Both the position numbers and the translations under genes were made by a program. Shown in pieces: positions 36,312 through 44,848 of a stretch of 50,244 nucleotides of DNA. Origin of the DNA: Capnocytophaga canis (GTDB lineage Bacteria; Bacteroidota; Bacteroidia; Flavobacteriales; Flavobacteriaceae). The stretch lies in contig NZ_CDOI01000144.1 in NCBI RefSeq assembly GCF_000827555.1, positions 1 through 50,244 on the forward strand, read 5' to 3'. The notes under the pieces are model-generated. The model did not search any database and was not told where the DNA came from. It saw only the letters and a program-made list of their open reading frames with translations. Within the stretch, counting starts at the first letter, position 1. Every line of letters begins with the position of its first letter.

Positions 36312-37502
36312 TTGAAGGCAGTTTTTTACATAGCTAAACGCTACATGGTAGCAAAGAGTTCGCAAAATGTCATCAACATCATTAATCGTATTACGGCATT
36401 GGTGGTGGTACTTGGTGCGGTGTCTCTTTTCGTTGTTTTAGCAGGGTTTGCAGGATTGAAAAATTTTACACTTTCATTTTCTTCCATTTTTGATCCTGAT
36501 CTAAAAATATTTCCCAAGACTGGAAAATACATCACTTTTTCTGATGAAGTAGCAAATAAATTATCAGACACTGATGAAGTTGCTTTTTTTAGTAGTATAC
36601 TTGAAGAGCAAGTTTTTTTAAATCATAAACAGAAAAATCATATAGCCTATATCAAAGGAGTTGATGAACATTACCCGTTGGTGTGTGATGTTGATAGTAT
36701 TTTGGTTTTAGGTAATTGGGAGATTCAAGCTCCTAATGTAGTAGTTGGAGCAACGATTTTTAACACCTTAGGATTAGGGTTTGTTGATACATCGTCGCCT
36801 TTGCAAATTGTAGTTCCAAAGTCGGGTAGAGGAAGTATTACCCAAGAGGTAAAGCCTTATCGAGAATCGTTTGTAGTCGTTGCAGGAGTTTATCAACTTA
36901 CCGAAGAATTAGATAAAAAATATGTCTTTTCATCACTTTCCGAAGCTCAACAAATCCTAGGACTATCCTCTGACCAAGTTTCAGCTATTGAAATCCGCCT
37001 AGCGTCACATGTTTCTGAAAAAGAGGTGATTGAAAAAATTTACCAGATTTTTGGAGACACCGTAATCGTGAAAAATAGGATGCAACTCAATGATGCTCTT
37101 TATCGAATGTTAAACACAGAAAATATTGCTATTTATCTGATTTTTATATTAGTACTAATCATAGCATTATTCAATTTGGCGGGAGCTATTATCATGATGA
37201 TTCTTGATAAAAGGAAGGATTTACATACACTGTATGCGTTAGGAATGAATGTTTCCCAAATGCGACAACTTTTCTTTTTGCAAGGAACGATGACTTCGGT
37301 TATCGGATCTTTTTTGGGAATAATTATTGGGATGTTGATTGTGTTTCTGCAACAGCAATTTCAGTTCGTTACTATTGGCGTTGGATTGCCTTATCCTGTT
37401 GAAATAGAGTGGATTAATGTGTTTTTGGTTTTCTTTACTATAGTAATTCTTGGGGTGTTAGCTTCGTGGATAGCTTCTTCAAGAGTACGATTACAACCTT
37501 AA
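36312..37502 (+). CDS. FtsX-family ABC transporter permease (LolC/LolE-like)
   Basis: 396 residues. Start TTG 36312, three bases after rbfA; there is no ATG that would keep the first helix. One helix near the N-terminus (about residues 24-48), a long periplasmic MacB/LolC-type domain (about 50-265) and three helices at the C-terminus (about 275-300, 320-345, 365-390) give the four-helix FtsX layout. The wording MKAVFYIAKRYMVAKSSQNV and RKDLHTLYALGMNVSQMRQL fits LolC/LolE, which extract lipoproteins from the inner membrane. The partner ATPase LolD is not in the window. Confidence 0.9.
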   Translation: MKAVFYIAKRYMVAKSSQNVINIINRITALVVVLGAVSLFVVLAGFAGLKNFTLSFSSIFDPDLKIFPKTGKYITFSDEVANKLSDTDEVAFFSSILEEQVFLNHKQKNHIAYIKGVDEHYPLVCDVDSILVLGNWEIQAPNVVVGATIFNTLGLGFVDTSSPLQIVVPKSGRGSITQEVKPYRESFVVVAGVYQLTEELDKKYVFSSLSEAQQILGLSSDQVSAIEIRLASHVSEKEVIEKIYQIFGDTVIVKNRMQLNDALYRMLNTENIAIYLIFILVLIIALFNLAGAIIMMILDKRKDLHTLYALGMNVSQMRQLFFLQGTMTSVIGSFLGIIIGMLIVFLQQQFQFVTIGVGLPYPVEIEWINVFLVFFTIVILGVLASWIASSRVRLQP

Positions 37503-37514
37503 AAAAAGGAGCAA

Positions 37515-37757
37515 ATGAGTTGGTATGATTTTATAGGTTATGCGGCGTCACTTTTTGTAGTGGGTAGTTTTTTGATAAAAGATAATATCATCTACATACG
37601 CCTTACCAATTTGATAGGGTGTGTTCTTTTTGTGATTTATGGTGTCTTGATTAATAATATTCCTATTATTTTACCTAATGCGTTTTTGATGTTGGTACAA
37701 ATATATTTTATTTTCTTGAAAAGAAAAGATAAGAAAAAACAATCCTGTGATAAATAA
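37515..37757 (+). CDS. Small membrane protein, SemiSWEET/YgjV-like
   Basis: 80 residues with three membrane helices (about residues 5-22, 28-47, 50-70) and a lysine-rich tail. The pattern WYDFIGYAASLFVVGSFLIK ... IRLTNLIGCVLFVIYGVL, with the Asn in helix 2 and the small Gly residues, resembles half-size SWEET/PQ-loop and YgjV-type proteins. Transport of a small solute is possible but not shown. Twelve bases after the permease gene and before a terminator, so probably the last gene of the rbfA operon. Confidence 0.7.
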   Translation: MSWYDFIGYAASLFVVGSFLIKDNIIYIRLTNLIGCVLFVIYGVLINNIPIILPNAFLMLVQIYFIFLKRKDKKKQSCDK

Positions 37758-37761
37758 AAAA

Positions 37762-37787
37762 AGGTCGTCTAATTTTTTAGACGGCCT
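37762..37787. terminator. Shared terminator between convergent genes
   Basis: AGGTCGTCTAA / TTAGACGGCCT, an 11-position stem with one G-T pair and a 4-base loop. A-rich sequence before and TC-rich sequence after; it lies between the rbfA operon and the convergent thioredoxin-fold gene. Confidence 0.75.
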
Positions 37788-37818
37788 CTCTCTGTCTTAA
37801 AGTCTATGAAATAGATAT

Positions 37819-38370
37819 TTATTCCTTAAATGTTCCTTTAAAGTTTGACTGATATTCTTGAAAGTCAGCTCTTGTTTTTATGTTTTTATAGTCGTTATTG
37901 GCAACTAATTTTAAGAATATTTCCAATTGAGTAGCAGGCATACCTCCTTGTACAGGCAAGATATACTCTCCGTTATCATCAAAAAATATCATTGTTGGGT
38001 AAGCATTCACTTGAAGGTAACCAGCAAAAGAGTGTTGGCTATTTCTTGTTTGAGCTTTCGAAGCATCGTATCCTTGATTTTCAAACTTTTGACCTTTGTA
38101 ATTTACAACGTCATTTCCTTCAGCATTGAATTTAACAGCATAGAAGTTTTTGTTCATATACTCAACCAAGTCTTTGTTTTTAAACGTTGTTTTATCTAAA
38201 TATTTACAGGGGCCACACCAATTTGTGTATACATCTACAAATATTTTTTTAGGATTTTTTTTCTGAGCTGCTAAAGCCTCGTCAAAACTCATCCAGTTAA
38301 TTTCCTGAGCCGAAATAGTAGCCAATGTTCCCACCATTAGGGCAACTATTGCAAAAATTCTTTTTGTCAT
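37819..38370 (-). CDS. Exported thioredoxin-fold protein
   Basis: 183 residues. Signal peptide MTKRIFAIVALMVGTLATIS with cleavage after SAQ. Thioredoxin fold with the active site NWCGPCKYLD (about residues 49-58) and the cis-Pro in NAYPTMIFFD (about 127-136). The longer insertion between them (NYKGQKFENQGYDAS) and the C-terminal tail are typical of DUF255-like or thioredoxin_7 periplasmic proteins. It is likely a disulfide reductase or isomerase in the periplasm; the partner is unknown. Monocistronic. Confidence 0.88.
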   Translation of the reverse strand: MTKRIFAIVALMVGTLATISAQEINWMSFDEALAAQKKNPKKIFVDVYTNWCGPCKYLDKTTFKNKDLVEYMNKNFYAVKFNAEGNDVVNYKGQKFENQGYDASKAQTRNSQHSFAGYLQVNAYPTMIFFDDNGEYILPVQGGMPATQLEIFLKLVANNDYKNIKTRADFQEYQSNFKGTFKE

Positions 38371-38455
38371 GATTGTTAAATATTAATTTTTATAGGTTTG
38401 AGGCATCAAAAATAATGCCAAAATTGAGTGTTTTTAATCGTTGATTTTTAATGTT

Positions 38456-39811
38456 TTACAAATTTATCCCGTATGCTTTTAATTTATTATACAAGGTTTT
38501 TCGAGTGATGTTCAGAAGTTTTGCTGCTTCTGTCTTGTTGTAATCAACTTCTTTCAAAGCGTTGATAATCAAATCTTTTTCATTATCTTTAGTTGAAAAA
38601 GAAATTTTTTGTATGGAAGGAACTCTTGATGAGTTTATGATACTTTCAGGCAAATCATTCTCGGTAATATAGCTGCCTTGAGCAAGTAATGTTGCTCGTT
38701 TGATAGCGTTTGACAATTCTCGTAAGTTTCCATGCCAAGAGTAAGAAAACATATGTTGAACGGCCATTTTTGTAAATCCTAATATGTTTTTATGTAATTT
38801 TTGATTTGCTAAATCCAAAAAATAAGACGCAAAAATCATCAAATCGTCTTTGCGTTCCTGTAATGAAGGTACTTTTATTGAAAATTCATTCAATCTATGA
38901 TACAAATCTTCACGAAACTGTCCTTTTTCAACTGCTATAAGTAAATCTTCGTTGGTAGCCGCCAATACACGTATGTTTACATCAATTTCCTTAGAGCTCC
39001 CTATGGGTTTAATTTTCCGTTCTTGCAACGCTCTTAGCAATTGTATTTGATTTTCATAGCTTAGGTTGCCTACCTCATCTAAGAAAATTGTTCCTCCATT
39101 AGCCTCTTCAAAATGCCCTTTTTTATCTGAAATAGCTCCTGTAAATGAACCTTTTACATGTCCAAAAAACTCACTTGACGCAATTTCTTTGGGAATTGCT
39201 CCACAATCAACAGCGATGAAGGGTTTACTGGCACGTTCACTTTTCATGTGTATTGATTTAGCTACTACTTCCTTACCTGTGCCACTCTCTCCAGTAATCA
39301 AAACAGACATGTCAGTTGGAGCAACTAAACGGATAAAATCGTTTAATTTTTTAGATGCAACACTGATACCTTCTACAAAAAGTTTTTGCTTTATTCTTTC
39401 GGAAGGAAGAACATCTTTATTTTCTGGTTTTGAAGTATTTTTAATTTGGAAAGAAGCTGATTTTTTGGCGTTTGTAATTACATTAAGAACATCTTCACGT
39501 TGAAAGGGTTTCGAAATATAGTCAAAGGCTCCCAATTTCATTGCCTCAACAGCTGTCGAAACTTCGGCATAACTGGTCATTACAACCACAGGAATCTGTG
39601 GATATTTTTCTTTTACTTCTTTTAACAAAAGAATACCATCTCCGTCAGGAAGTCGCAAGTCGGTAAAAATCATACCCAACGAAGAGTCAAGCATTGTTAA
39701 AGCCTCTTCCAGCGTAGAACTTTCAACAATGTCATAGCCGTTTCTTTCTAAAAATCGAGACAGCATTTTTGAAAATGTAATGTCATCTTCTACTAAAAGT
39801 ATCTTGTTCAT
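38456..39811 (-). CDS. Sigma-54-dependent response regulator (NtrC/AtoC type)
   Basis: 451 residues. Receiver domain (1-120) with LVEDD, the phospho-acceptor Asp in IFTDLRLPDGDG (about residue 51), MTSYAE and the Lys in YISKPF. AAA+ domain (about 145-380) with Walker A GESGTGKE, a GSFTGA loop in place of the usual GAFTGA, Walker B GGTIFLDEVGN and the RVLAATNEDL and REDLYHRL segments. C-terminal Fis-type HTH (NKTEAAKLLNITRKTLYNKL). It activates RpoN promoters by ATP hydrolysis when phosphorylated. No histidine kinase gene is adjacent, so it is an orphan here; its targets are not known. Confidence 0.94.
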   Translation of the reverse strand: MNKILLVEDDITFSKMLSRFLERNGYDIVESSTLEEALTMLDSSLGMIFTDLRLPDGDGILLLKEVKEKYPQIPVVVMTSYAEVSTAVEAMKLGAFDYISKPFQREDVLNVITNAKKSASFQIKNTSKPENKDVLPSERIKQKLFVEGISVASKKLNDFIRLVAPTDMSVLITGESGTGKEVVAKSIHMKSERASKPFIAVDCGAIPKEIASSEFFGHVKGSFTGAISDKKGHFEEANGGTIFLDEVGNLSYENQIQLLRALQERKIKPIGSSKEIDVNIRVLAATNEDLLIAVEKGQFREDLYHRLNEFSIKVPSLQERKDDLMIFASYFLDLANQKLHKNILGFTKMAVQHMFSYSWHGNLRELSNAIKRATLLAQGSYITENDLPESIINSSRVPSIQKISFSTKDNEKDLIINALKEVDYNKTEAAKLLNITRKTLYNKLKAYGINL

Positions 39812-40429
39812 TTACAGCGGTTTAAATTACACTATCTTTCTTCAAACCACAAAGTTACTATTTTTTGGTCAAAAAACGCTAAACAAAGGTCAAAAAAACG
39901 AAAAGGTTCCTTCTTTCGAAAGAACCCTCTCAACAATGCATATAAATACTACTACTAACTCCTGATTTAATTCTTGATTAAATTATCAAACTTGAAAAAG
40001 CTTTTTTCATAAATTTTTGTTTGTAACAAGTTCGATAAAATCAATGTTTTGAAAAAAGTAATCTAGATGTTTTTTGATGATACATCTATGTGTAATTTAA
40101 TATTTATTCAATAATTTCCCAACTATTGGTTTTAATGATAATTTTTATCTAACAATGTTTCTTATAGCAATTTTAAGTAATTCGTTTTTTTCGTTTGTGA
40201 ACTAATCTTGATAGCAATAAATTTAATATGCATAAACATCATCTCTCATGGTACTGTTCGTACTTTATATTCTTCATGTTTACGTTCATTATATAGAAAA
40301 TACTGTGCCAAAAAGGAATGTAGTAAATCTTACTTTTGTAAATATCTAAAAATAAGTGTTTTATATTAAAGAGTGTAATTTTAACAATACACATAAGTGT
40401 GTAAAAAATGTAAAAGTGTAGCTTAAAAA
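39812..40429. other. 600-base AT-rich gap, possible untranslated RNA
   Basis: No supported coding sequence. Next to the regulator start, CAAAGTTA at 39850-39857 reads TAACTTTG on the minus strand, a possible -7 box of that gene. On the minus strand a sigma-54-like TGGCAC (about 40313-40308), with a poor -12 match, faces a hairpin plus T tract at 39895-39927. No other structure is evident. Confidence 0.35.
39895..39927 (-). terminator. Possible terminator in the gap
   Basis: On the minus strand GGTTC / GAACC flank TTTCGAAAGAAG, followed by TTTTCGTTTTTTT. The core is also a 14-base palindrome (TTCTTTCGAAAGAA), which could instead be a protein site. No annotated gene ends near it, so if it is a terminator the transcript is noncoding or a long 3' tail. 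Confidence 0.4.
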
Positions 40430-40446
40430 TGTGTATTTTTTACACA
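40430..40446 (-). terminator. Weak terminator overlapping the exonuclease stop codon
   Basis: TGTGTA / TACACA with a five-base A loop, followed on the minus strand by a T-rich run. The stem is short and overlaps the stop codon at 40440. Confidence 0.35.
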
Positions 40447-41153
40447 AATAAAATTTCATCTTCGTCTAACAGTTCTTCATTACGGAAGCGAAGTAGAATT
40501 TGAGCCACTGTTACGGTATCTTTTTGGCAATAGATAGCAATGCGGTCGATGTCTTTCTCTTTATAGAAAACTTCACGTACTTGGCTACCATCAATGTCAT
40601 CTTTCGGGGATGGGATTCCCAAAATGTGAGTGAGTAGTTTCAAAGAGGTGAAATGTTTGTAGTCTCCAAACTTCCAAAGTTCGAGTGTATCTAAGTGTGG
40701 AACTTCCCAAGGCTTCTTACCAAATAGCTGTAATTTAGCTGGTATTGGTAATCTATTGATAATCATTCGTCTTAAGATGTACGGAAAGTCAAACTCCTTG
40801 CCGTTATGAGCACATAAAACGTGGTTAGGACGTGAAAAATGTGATTCAATTAGCTGAGCAAAATCTTTTAAAATGCATATTTCATCACCGATAAAAGAGG
40901 TTACGCGAAAGGTACGTTGCTGGTTCCGGAAGGAAAAGAATCCAACAGAAATACAAACAATTCTTCCAAATTCAGCCCAAATACCTGCACGGTCATAGAA
41001 TTCCTCAGCACTGAATTCCTCTTTTCGAGAGTATTTCGTTTTTTCTTCCCATAGTTGTTGTGTCTCTTCGCTGAGTTCTTGGTAGCTTTCGAACAGAGGT
41101 ACTGTCTCTATATCAAGAAATAAAATATCTTCTAATGGTATCTTATTGAGCAT
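40440..41153 (-). CDS. Predicted 3'-5' exonuclease (PolB exonuclease-like, DnaQ fold)
   Basis: 237 residues from ATG 41153 (MLNKIPLEDILFLDIETVPL); the frame is open 45 bases more, inside the upstream gene. DEDD-type motifs: ILFLDIETVP (Exo I, Asp and Glu about residues 13-15), LCAHNGKEFDFPYI (Exo II, about 130-143) and the Exo III-like YCQKDTVTVAQI (about 211-222, Asp at about 215). This is the stand-alone exonuclease domain of family B DNA polymerases (DNA_pol_B_exo2). It probably acts on DNA ends in repair or processing. It overlaps the serine hydrolase gene by 11 bases, so the two are translationally coupled. Confidence 0.88.
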   Translation of the reverse strand: MLNKIPLEDILFLDIETVPLFESYQELSEETQQLWEEKTKYSRKEEFSAEEFYDRAGIWAEFGRIVCISVGFFSFRNQQRTFRVTSFIGDEICILKDFAQLIESHFSRPNHVLCAHNGKEFDFPYILRRMIINRLPIPAKLQLFGKKPWEVPHLDTLELWKFGDYKHFTSLKLLTHILGIPSPKDDIDGSQVREVFYKEKDIDRIAIYCQKDTVTVAQILLRFRNEELLDEDEILFV

Positions 41154-42294
41154 TTTGTAACATTTTATAGGCTTGATCAATGTATCCATAGATATCATCA
41201 GTAAAAGGATCTCCGAGTTTATCCTCTCCTTTTAGATGCCCCAGGCGTACGATTATGATTTTATCTTCGGGTTGCATGATTACATATTGTCCTAGATGTC
41301 CTCGCATCATAAAGAATTCTTTTCCATTTCGACTGAGTAACCACATTCCATAGCCATATTCTGGGCTTTCCGTAAATCTGGGTTGAATGGACTTCGCTAC
41401 AAAAGAAGAATCAAGAAGTTGATTACCATTCCATTTGCCGTAATTCAGATAAAGTTTTCCCATACGTGCAAAATCACGAGCATTGGAAGCTATGCAGCAA
41501 TAGGCTTTTTCTAAGCCTTTTTCCTCGCTATCAATTTGCCAAAAAGCATCATATTCACATCCTAAAGGTTGCCAAAAGGTTTCTGAAAGATAGTCAGTTA
41601 GTTTTTTTCCTGTTGCTTTTTCCAGAACCATTGCTAAAAGTTGTGTGTTTCCACTTTGGTAAACGTATTTTTGTCCTGGTTCTTCTACAATCTTAACTTT
41701 TTCTAAAATGATTTTGCGAAGATCTTTATCATAATAAGCCTGTGTGGTTACAGAAAAAGCGTTGTAATACGATTCATCCCAATTGGAGCCTGAAGCCATG
41801 GAACTCAAATCACCCACTGTGAGGTCAGCTGCTAATCCAGTTGAAAACTCTGGAAAAAAATCACCTACTCGCTGATTCAAACTTTTGATGTACCCTTGCA
41901 TAATAGCTTTTCCAAGCATTGCTGAAACATAAGTTTTAGCCATTGAAAATGAGTTACTAAGAGTTTTATGGCTATTGTCGTCAAAATATTGTTCATGCCA
42001 CACACTGTCATTTTTGATAATCATGAAAGCGGTGCTGTGATATTTATCATGTAAAGCATCTAACTCCTCTGTAGAAGCGACCTCGTTATAGTTTTTGTGA
42101 ATATTCCAAGCCTGTGGTTTGCCACGCTGAATAGTACGGTTATCAAAATAAGTAAAATCCGACAGAAATGCCGTACGATGCCCACTACCATAAACCACAC
42201 GAACAGCAGTGAAAACATAGCCATATCCCATAGCATAGAAGACTGTAATGGTAATGGCAATCAATAAAACAAGTGCAATTAAAAACTTTTTCAT
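41143..42294 (-). CDS. Serine hydrolase of the beta-lactamase (class C-like) family
   Basis: 383 residues from ATG 42294; the frame is open 138 bases more, but only this start begins with a signal anchor (MKKFLIALVLLIAITITVFY). Active-site motifs: SMAK (SxxK nucleophile, about residues 121-124), YQS in YVYQSGNTQ (YxN-like, about 215) and HLG in MRGHLGQYV (HxG/KTG-like, about 338). Such proteins are penicillin-binding-like esterases or peptidases; antibiotic resistance is not implied. Anchored in the inner membrane with the domain outside the cytoplasm. Coupled to the exonuclease gene. Confidence 0.9.
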   Translation of the reverse strand: MKKFLIALVLLIAITITVFYAMGYGYVFTAVRVVYGSGHRTAFLSDFTYFDNRTIQRGKPQAWNIHKNYNEVASTEELDALHDKYHSTAFMIIKNDSVWHEQYFDDNSHKTLSNSFSMAKTYVSAMLGKAIMQGYIKSLNQRVGDFFPEFSTGLAADLTVGDLSSMASGSNWDESYYNAFSVTTQAYYDKDLRKIILEKVKIVEEPGQKYVYQSGNTQLLAMVLEKATGKKLTDYLSETFWQPLGCEYDAFWQIDSEEKGLEKAYCCIASNARDFARMGKLYLNYGKWNGNQLLDSSFVAKSIQPRFTESPEYGYGMWLLSRNGKEFFMMRGHLGQYVIMQPEDKIIIVRLGHLKGEDKLGDPFTDDIYGYIDQAYKMLQNAQ

Positions 42295-42316
42295 AATCTC
42301 AATGGTTGATGCTTCA

Positions 42317-42324
42317 CAAAGGTA
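42317..42324 (-). promoter_or_regulatory. Probable -7 promoter box of the serine hydrolase gene
   Basis: TACCTTTG on the minus strand, 22 bases before the ATG at 42294. No clear -33 box at the right distance. Confidence 0.45.
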
Positions 42325-42391
42325 CAAAAAAAATATGTACGAAGAGCATTTTGCATAAAGAATACTGATTTGTAGTTGAGGATGTTGTAAT

Positions 42392-44167
42392 TTACCTAAA
42401 ATACTCCCATACTTTTTTAGCACGATATCCAATCACAGCTTGTAAGTCCTCTAAAGAGGCTTCCTTAATTCGTTTTACCGATTTAAAATGTTTCAGTAAA
42501 GACTCTTTAGTCTTGTCGCCGATACCTTCAATATTATCCAATTCTGATACAATGGCTACTTTGCTACGCTTCTGTCGGTGAAATGTAATTCCAAATCGAT
42601 GTGCCTCGTTGCGAAGTTGTTGGATTAGCTTTAAAGATTCAGATTTTTTGTCTAAATAGAGAGGAATGCTATCTTCAGGGAAATAAATCTCTTCCAAACG
42701 CTTAGCAATACCAATAATGGCTATCTTTCCCCGTAGATCTAAACTTTCTAACGATTTCAATGCTGATGACAATTGTCCTTTCCCTCCATCGATGATGATG
42801 AGTTGGGGCAGGGGTTCATTTTCTTCTAACAAACGTTTATAGCGACGATATACCACTTCTTCCATAGAAGCAAAATCATTTGGGCCTTCTACTGTTTTGA
42901 TATTGAAATGGCGATAGTCTTTTTTGCTTGGTTTCCCATTTTTAAATACTACACAAGCTGCTACTGGGTTTGTTCCCTGAATGTTGGAATTGTCGAAACA
43001 CTCTATGTGAATAGGAGGTTCCGATAGATGTAAATCTCGTTGTAATTGTGATAAAATTCGGTTCGTATGTCTTTCAGGATCAGCGATTTTAACTTGCTTA
43101 AAACGTTCTTGTCGGAAGTGTTTAGCATTGCGTAGAGACAGTTCCAACAACTGATGTTTTTCTCCTAATTTAGGAATAGTTAATTGCAAATTATTAGGTA
43201 GAGTTACTTCGAAAGGTGTGATAATTTCTTTGGAATTAGAGAAAAATCGCTCTCGGATATCCACAATGGCAAATTCCAGCAGTTCTCGGTCGGTTTCTTC
43301 CAATTTTTTCTTGATTTCGATGGTATGAGCTCTTACAATAGCACCATAGGCCACCTGTAGAAAGTTTACATAACCATATTCTTCATCCGAAACAATAGAA
43401 AAAACGTCTATATTGTTGATTTTTGAGCTTACAATAGTCGATTTAGCTTGATAGTTAGTCAAAATATCAATTTTTTCTTTGATTTGTTGAGCTTCCTCAA
43501 AACGTAAATCCGTCGCAAGTGATACCATTTCTTTTTTAAATCGTGCTAAGGCATCTTTGAAGTTTCCTTTTAAAATCTCGATAATTTCACTGATATTTTG
43601 CAGGTAATTTTCCTCTGATTGCAATCCTTCACAAGCTCCCTTACAATTCTTAATGTGATACTCTAAACACACTTTAAATTTCTGATTTTGAATATTTTGT
43701 TCTGATAAATCGTAGGAACAATTACGCAGAGGATAAAGTTCTTTAATAAGTTCTAATAGTGTTCGGACGGTTTTTATGCTAGTATAAGGTCCAAAATAAA
43801 GCGAACCATCCTTGATCATTTTGCGCGTTTGGAAAACACGAGGAAATCGCTCTTTTTTAACACATATCCACGGATAACTCTTATCGTCTTTGAGAAGAAT
43901 GTTGTAGCGAGGTTGATATTTTTTTATGAGGTTATTCTCCAAAAGCAAGGCGTCGCTTTCGGTGGCTACGACAATGTGTTCAATGCGAACAATTTTTTTT
44001 ACCAAAACCCGTGTTTTTCCTGATTCATGTTTTTTTTGAAAGTAAGAAGATACCCGTTTTTTGAGATTAATTGCTTTGCCAACGTAAATCAACGAGTCCG
44101 ATTTGTCGTAAAATTGATAGACTCCTGGTTTGGATGGCAAGGTTTGTAGCGTAAGTTCAATGGACAT
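42392..44167 (-). CDS. uvrC: Excinuclease ABC subunit C
   Basis: 591 residues. UvrC makes both cuts beside a UvrAB-marked lesion in nucleotide excision repair. Domains in order: GIY-YIG nuclease (PGVYQFYDKSDSLIYVGKA, about residues 14-32), UVR motif (TDLRFEEAQQIKEKIDIL, about 215-232, which contacts UvrB), RNase H-like nuclease (IECFDNSNIQGTNPVAACVV, about 376-395; LIIIDGGKGQLSSAL, about 452-466) and C-terminal helix-hairpin-helix (LDNIEGIGDKTKESLLKHF, about 544-562). Length is normal. It starts at ATG 44167, about 90 bases downstream of ribH on the same strand. Confidence 0.97.
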   Translation of the reverse strand: MSIELTLQTLPSKPGVYQFYDKSDSLIYVGKAINLKKRVSSYFQKKHESGKTRVLVKKIVRIEHIVVATESDALLLENNLIKKYQPRYNILLKDDKSYPWICVKKERFPRVFQTRKMIKDGSLYFGPYTSIKTVRTLLELIKELYPLRNCSYDLSEQNIQNQKFKVCLEYHIKNCKGACEGLQSEENYLQNISEIIEILKGNFKDALARFKKEMVSLATDLRFEEAQQIKEKIDILTNYQAKSTIVSSKINNIDVFSIVSDEEYGYVNFLQVAYGAIVRAHTIEIKKKLEETDRELLEFAIVDIRERFFSNSKEIITPFEVTLPNNLQLTIPKLGEKHQLLELSLRNAKHFRQERFKQVKIADPERHTNRILSQLQRDLHLSEPPIHIECFDNSNIQGTNPVAACVVFKNGKPSKKDYRHFNIKTVEGPNDFASMEEVVYRRYKRLLEENEPLPQLIIIDGGKGQLSSALKSLESLDLRGKIAIIGIAKRLEEIYFPEDSIPLYLDKKSESLKLIQQLRNEAHRFGITFHRQKRSKVAIVSELDNIEGIGDKTKESLLKHFKSVKRIKEASLEDLQAVIGYRAKKVWEYFR

Positions 44168-44256
44168 GCATATTATCTTTTTGAAACTCTATATCATCAT
44201 AGCCAATACTCAATTCTCTCTTAATCACTAGCAACTTGAAGACTCGTTATGGTTCA

Positions 44257-44736
44257 CTACCCCAACGTTACCATTTTAATGGCAGCGATGGCAGCTTCTA
44301 CTCCCTTATTACCGTGTTTTCCTCCACTTCGGTCTAAGGATTGTTGCATATTGTTATCAGTGAGTACACAGAAAATAACAGGTATGTTTTCGGAAACATT
44401 CAATTGTGCAATCCCTTGTGTAACTCCTTGACAAACAAAATCAAAATGTTTAGTTTCTCCTTGAATGACACAACCAATCGCGATGATAGCGTCTATCCTT
44501 TGGGTTTTAATCATCTTTTTACTTCCGTAGATAAGTTCAAAACTCCCCGGTACTTCCCAACACAAAATATTTTCTTCCAAAGCACCACAATCTTTAAGGG
44601 TGTCAATGGCTCCTTTTTTTAACCCAAAAGTTACTTGCTCATTCCATTCGGAAGTAACGATACCAAACCGATAGTTTGCTACATTGGGAATTTTCGTTTT
44701 GTCGTATTGTGATAAATTTTTGTTTTCTGTTGCCAT
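44257..44736 (-). CDS. ribH: 6,7-dimethyl-8-ribityllumazine synthase
   Basis: 159 residues. It joins the aminopyrimidine and dihydroxybutanone phosphate into lumazine, the next-to-last step of riboflavin synthesis. Family motifs: FGIVTSEWNEQVTFGL (about residues 24-39), VPGSFELIYGSKKMI (about 61-75), IIAIGCVIQGETKHFDFVC (about 84-102, catalytic His in KHF) and SGGKHGNKGVEAAIAAIKM. Preceded by a hairpin that probably ends the TPR gene. Confidence 0.96.
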   Translation of the reverse strand: MATENKNLSQYDKTKIPNVANYRFGIVTSEWNEQVTFGLKKGAIDTLKDCGALEENILCWEVPGSFELIYGSKKMIKTQRIDAIIAIGCVIQGETKHFDFVCQGVTQGIAQLNVSENIPVIFCVLTDNNMQQSLDRSGGKHGNKGVEAAIAAIKMVTLG

Positions 44737-44756
44737 AATGTATTGTATTTAAAAGA

Positions 44757-44793
44757 CACACCCACCATTTGTTCTAAGAAAATGGCAGGTGTG
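44757..44793 (-). terminator. Hairpin between the TPR gene and ribH
   Basis: CACACC-x-x-CCATTT paired with AAATGG-x-x-GGTGTG, an interrupted 12-bp stem, followed on the minus strand by TCTTTT. It ends about 20 bases before the ribH ATG. Most simply the terminator of the TPR gene; it could also influence ribH expression as an attenuator. It does not look like an FMN riboswitch. Confidence 0.6.
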
Positions 44794-44848
44794 GAATCAT
44801 ATAAATTTATAAACTATGAAGAAATTTTATCTTTTCTTATAGTGACGC

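Noticed and set aside
44257-44760. FMN riboswitch upstream of ribH.
   Set aside because: Fewer than 115 bases separate the genes, and none of the conserved FMN-element loops are visible; only a simple hairpin is present.
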